Shown here: positions 36,072-37,906 of the stretch, piece after piece
Position numbering within the stretch: position 1 is the stretch's first letter
Layout: each line of letters starts with the position of its first letter
Assembly (NCBI GenBank): GCA_003165415.1
Contig: PLUC01000051.1
Span: forward strand, 1 to 37,906
DNA length: 37,906 nt
From: Holophagaceae bacterium
GTDB lineage: Bacteria > Acidobacteriota > Holophagae > Holophagales > Holophagaceae
Direction: 5' to 3'
Program-made: the position numbers and the translations under genes
Notes under the pieces: generated by a model
Seen by the model: the letters and a program-made list of their open reading frames with translations, nothing else
The model's database searches: none
What the model was told of the DNA's origin: nothing

Positions 36072-36095
36072 GCGCCCCTTCGGGGCGCTTTTTTT
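36072..36095 (+). terminator. Intrinsic terminator after tRNA-Ser
   Basis: A perfect 7-bp GC stem GCGCCCC-TTC-GGGGCGC is followed immediately by T7. It lies 6 bp after the tRNA CCA end. Confidence 0.92.
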
Positions 36096-36147
36096 GGGGC
36101 ACGCCGGTTCTGGGAAGGGCGGTGTCCCGGGCGGACGGCTTCCATCA

Positions 36148-37119
36148 TCAAGCCCGCTGGTGCGGCTTCGGCCAGGGAGTCTCTGGTACGGGCGTGATTG
36201 GACCCTTTCCCTGGAACCAGGAGACCAGGTTGTCGACCACGAGCTGGCCCATGATCCCGCGCGTGTGATGGGTGGCCGAGCCCACGTGCGGGACCAGCAC
36301 CACGTTGTCCAGCTCGACCAGCGCCTGCGGGACGCGGGGTTCGTCCGCGAACACGTCCAGGCCAGCTCCCAGGATGGTGCCGCTCTGGAGGGCGCTGATG
36401 AGGGCCGGCTCGTCGACCACCGAGCCGCGCGCGACGTTGATGAGGATGCCCTCCGGACCCAGTGCGCGAAGGACTTCGGCGTTCACCATGTGCCGCGTCC
36501 CGGCGCCGCCCGGGACGATCGCGATGAGCGTGTCCACGTCGCGCGCCATGGTGAGCAGGTCCCCGTAGTGGCGCCAGGGTAGCTCGGGTTTGGCGCCGCG
36601 CGCATGGTAGACCACCGGGACGTCGAAGGCGCTGATCCGCCGGGCGATCTTGCGTCCGATGCGCCCCATGCCGATCATCCCGACCGTGCGAGTCCGCAGC
36701 GTGGGGCTGAGCGGGAACGGCCCCCGCAGCCAGTGCCCTTCCCGCAGGTAACGGTCGGCCTGCGGCAGCCGCCGGACCGTCGCCAGCAGCAGCCCGACGG
36801 TGAGGTCGGCCACCTCGTCATCCAGGACCTGCGGGGTGTTCGTGACGATGATGCCCCGCTCCGACACCGCAGAGAGGTCGATCGAGTCGTACCCCACCCC
36901 AAAATTGGCTATGATCTCCAGTCGAGGAAGCCTCGAGAAGAGCGCCTCACCGATCGCATCATGGCCGTGAGTCGCGATGGCGCGGATCTCCGGGCCGAGC
37001 GGGGTGATGATGCCGGCGCAGGACTGCGGATCCAAGTGATGGACCTCGAATCGTTCCTCGAGGGCCTGCACAACCTGAGGCATCAAACCGCCAAGGCTCA
37101 AGAGATGGACACGTTCCAT
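36148..37119 (-). CDS. D-isomer-specific 2-hydroxyacid dehydrogenase (glyoxylate/hydroxypyruvate reductase-like)
   Basis: A 323-residue NAD(P)-dependent enzyme. The N-terminal substrate lobe leads to IANFGVGYDSIDL, then the nucleotide-binding motif VGMIGMGRIGRKIARRI. Catalytic Arg is in NVARGSVVDEPAL, Glu in DVFADEPRVP and His in VLVPHVGSAT. The dinucleotide motif GxGxxG is intact. RTVGMIGMGRIG followed by YHARGAKP suggests a glyoxylate/hydroxypyruvate reductase with possible NADPH preference (no Asp at the end of strand 2). It is divergent from an IlvD/Edd-type dehydratase across a region with a long palindrome, so the two may form a sugar-acid catabolic unit. Confidence 0.92.
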   Translation of the reverse strand: MERVHLLSLGGLMPQVVQALEERFEVHHLDPQSCAGIITPLGPEIRAIATHGHDAIGEALFSRLPRLEIIANFGVGYDSIDLSAVSERGIIVTNTPQVLDDEVADLTVGLLLATVRRLPQADRYLREGHWLRGPFPLSPTLRTRTVGMIGMGRIGRKIARRISAFDVPVVYHARGAKPELPWRHYGDLLTMARDVDTLIAIVPGGAGTRHMVNAEVLRALGPEGILINVARGSVVDEPALISALQSGTILGAGLDVFADEPRVPQALVELDNVVLVPHVGSATHHTRGIMGQLVVDNLVSWFQGKGPITPVPETPWPKPHQRA

Positions 37120-37168
37120 GAATACCCCCGCATGGGCCTCTGACCGGAAAGGGGAAGGGCCAACCCAA

Positions 37169-37196
37169 GATAATGAGGCCTCAAACGCCCATTATC
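37169..37196. promoter_or_regulatory. Palindrome in dehydrogenase/dehydratase divergent region
   Basis: GATAATG-N14-CATTATC, with an inner GAGGCCTC, is a perfect 7-bp inverted repeat located 50 bp upstream of the dehydrogenase ATG. The size and position suit a dimeric repressor site controlling both divergent genes. The regulator is not in the window. Confidence 0.5.
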
Positions 37197-37317
37197 CAAA
37201 AATACTGGGGCTGAGCTGGGTTTCTGGACACCCTGGAACGTCAGGAACGCCCCGGGTGTTCTCGACGGGTGGTAAGGTAACCCAACCTCAGGCATCCCAT
37301 TCAATGGAGGCCGCCCC

Positions 37318-37906
37318 ATGACCAGCATCCCCGGCGAACCGAAGCCCGCAGGCTTGCACAAGGGCCTGAGCAGCTATGGCGATGAAGGGTTTTCCCAGTT
37401 CCTGCGCAGGGCGTTCATCAAGGGGGCGGGCTACACGGACCCGGCCTTGGATCGGGTGGTGATCGGCATCGCCGACACGGGCAGCGCCTACAATCCTTGC
37501 CACGGCAACATGCCCATGCTCGTCGAAGCGGTCAAGCGCGGCGTCCTGCTCGCAGGCGGGCTGCCCATGACCTTTCCCACCATCTCCCTCCACGAAAGTT
37601 TCGCCGCGCCCACCAGCATGTACCTGCGCAACCTCATGGCCATGGATACCGAAGAGATGATCCGCGCCCAGCCCATGGATGCGGTGGTGCTCATCGGCGG
37701 CTGCGACAAGACCGTGCCGGCGCAGTTGATGGGCGCGGCTTCTGCCGGCATTCCGGCCATCCAGCTCATCACCGGATCCATGTTGACCGGCTCCCACCGC
37801 GGCGTGCGGGTGGGCGCCTGCACCGACTGCCGCCGCTACTGGAGCAAGTTCCGCGCCAGCGAAATCGACGCCCAGGAGACAGAAGCGGTGAACGACCAGC
37901 TGGTGG
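37318..37906 (+). CDS. IlvD/Edd-family dehydratase, N-terminal part, cut by window edge
   Basis: This frame is absent from the ORF track because it runs off the right edge; 196 codons are visible from ATG 37318 (GGAGG eight bases upstream). GLSSYGDEGFSQFLRRAFIKGAGY opens the protein. Cluster cysteines appear in DTGSAYNPCHGNMP, VLIGGCDKTVPAQLMGA and GACTDCRRYW, the IlvD/Edd pattern for an Fe-S dehydratase. The N-terminal GYTDPALDRVVIGIADTGSAYNPCH and MYLRNLMAMDTEEMIRAQPMDAVVL are closer to sugar-acid dehydratases (arabonate/xylonate type) than to the valine-pathway enzyme. It would dehydrate an aldonic acid to a 2-keto-3-deoxy acid. The C-terminal half is outside the window. Confidence 0.88.
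   Translation, partial: MTSIPGEPKPAGLHKGLSSYGDEGFSQFLRRAFIKGAGYTDPALDRVVIGIADTGSAYNPCHGNMPMLVEAVKRGVLLAGGLPMTFPTISLHESFAAPTSMYLRNLMAMDTEEMIRAQPMDAVVLIGGCDKTVPAQLMGAASAGIPAIQLITGSMLTGSHRGVRVGACTDCRRYWSKFRASEIDAQETEAVNDQLV

Overview
The window is a high-GC, gene-dense stretch of a Gram-negative, flagellated bacterial chromosome. Gram-negative character is shown by two TolC/NodT-type outer-membrane efflux proteins and a periplasmic adaptor. My best guess is an Acidobacteriota member, perhaps Holophagae (Geothrix/Holophaga-like), from the mix of HD-GYP and hybrid-kinase signalling, a pyrophosphate-type phosphofructokinase, a rubrerythrin/OxyR locus and FliS/flagellin. This is inference, not proof. 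The first bases are GGATCC, and 37.9 kb is a typical cosmid/fosmid insert size, so the window may be a cloned environmental insert.

Layout. 1-3.1 kb: cut-off HD-GYP protein (-), then comEA-like, GspH/FimT-like pseudopilin and radC (+), convergent with proline dehydrogenase (-). 3.1-5.7 kb: LysR regulator divergent from proline dehydrogenase, a Phd/ParE-type toxin-antitoxin pair, and a D-amino-acid aminotransferase. 5.9-9.1 kb: RpfG-like response regulator (TTG start), a hybrid histidine kinase broken by two internal deletions, a YciI-like protein and a molbindin. 9.3-13.1 kb: an atypical class I glutamine amidotransferase-like protein, a 0.4 kb structured inverted-repeat element, L-serine dehydratase and a sigma-54 activator with no sensor domain. 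13.5-16.9 kb: a remnant joining the start of a glycosyltransferase to the end of a GH130-like glycosidase, then flagellin, a methyltransferase, fliS and a YtxH protein. 17.2-21 kb: tRNA-Ser(UGA), an SBP-type hybrid histidine kinase and a decayed DASS anion transporter with an in-frame amber codon. 21.2-26.2 kb: a TolC-like protein, then OxyR divergent from rubrerythrin, an Fe-S oxidoreductase and DUF3501. 26.3-32.8 kb: a complete tripartite ABC-2 exporter operon (adaptor, double ATPase, two permeases, NodT lipoprotein). 32.8-37.9 kb: long-chain acyl-CoA synthetase, PPi-type phosphofructokinase, tRNA-Ser(GCU) with a terminator, a 2-hydroxyacid dehydrogenase and the start of an IlvD/Edd-family dehydratase.

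The most interesting points are these. (1) The convergent gap at 10.04-10.44 kb holds two inverted copies of a ~150-bp element, each with an internal hairpin whose stem differs between the copies by paired, compensatory changes. (2) A 37-bp site with exact OxyR tetrad spacing lies in front of the rubrerythrin/Fe-S/DUF3501 operon. (3) Three loci have lost internal or terminal segments: the hybrid kinase, the GT/GH130 remnant and the DASS transporter. This means either real decay or clone/assembly damage. (4) Four convergent gene pairs overlap at their 3' ends. I found no CRISPR array, transposase, prophage or recognised anti-phage cluster beyond the toxin-antitoxin pair.
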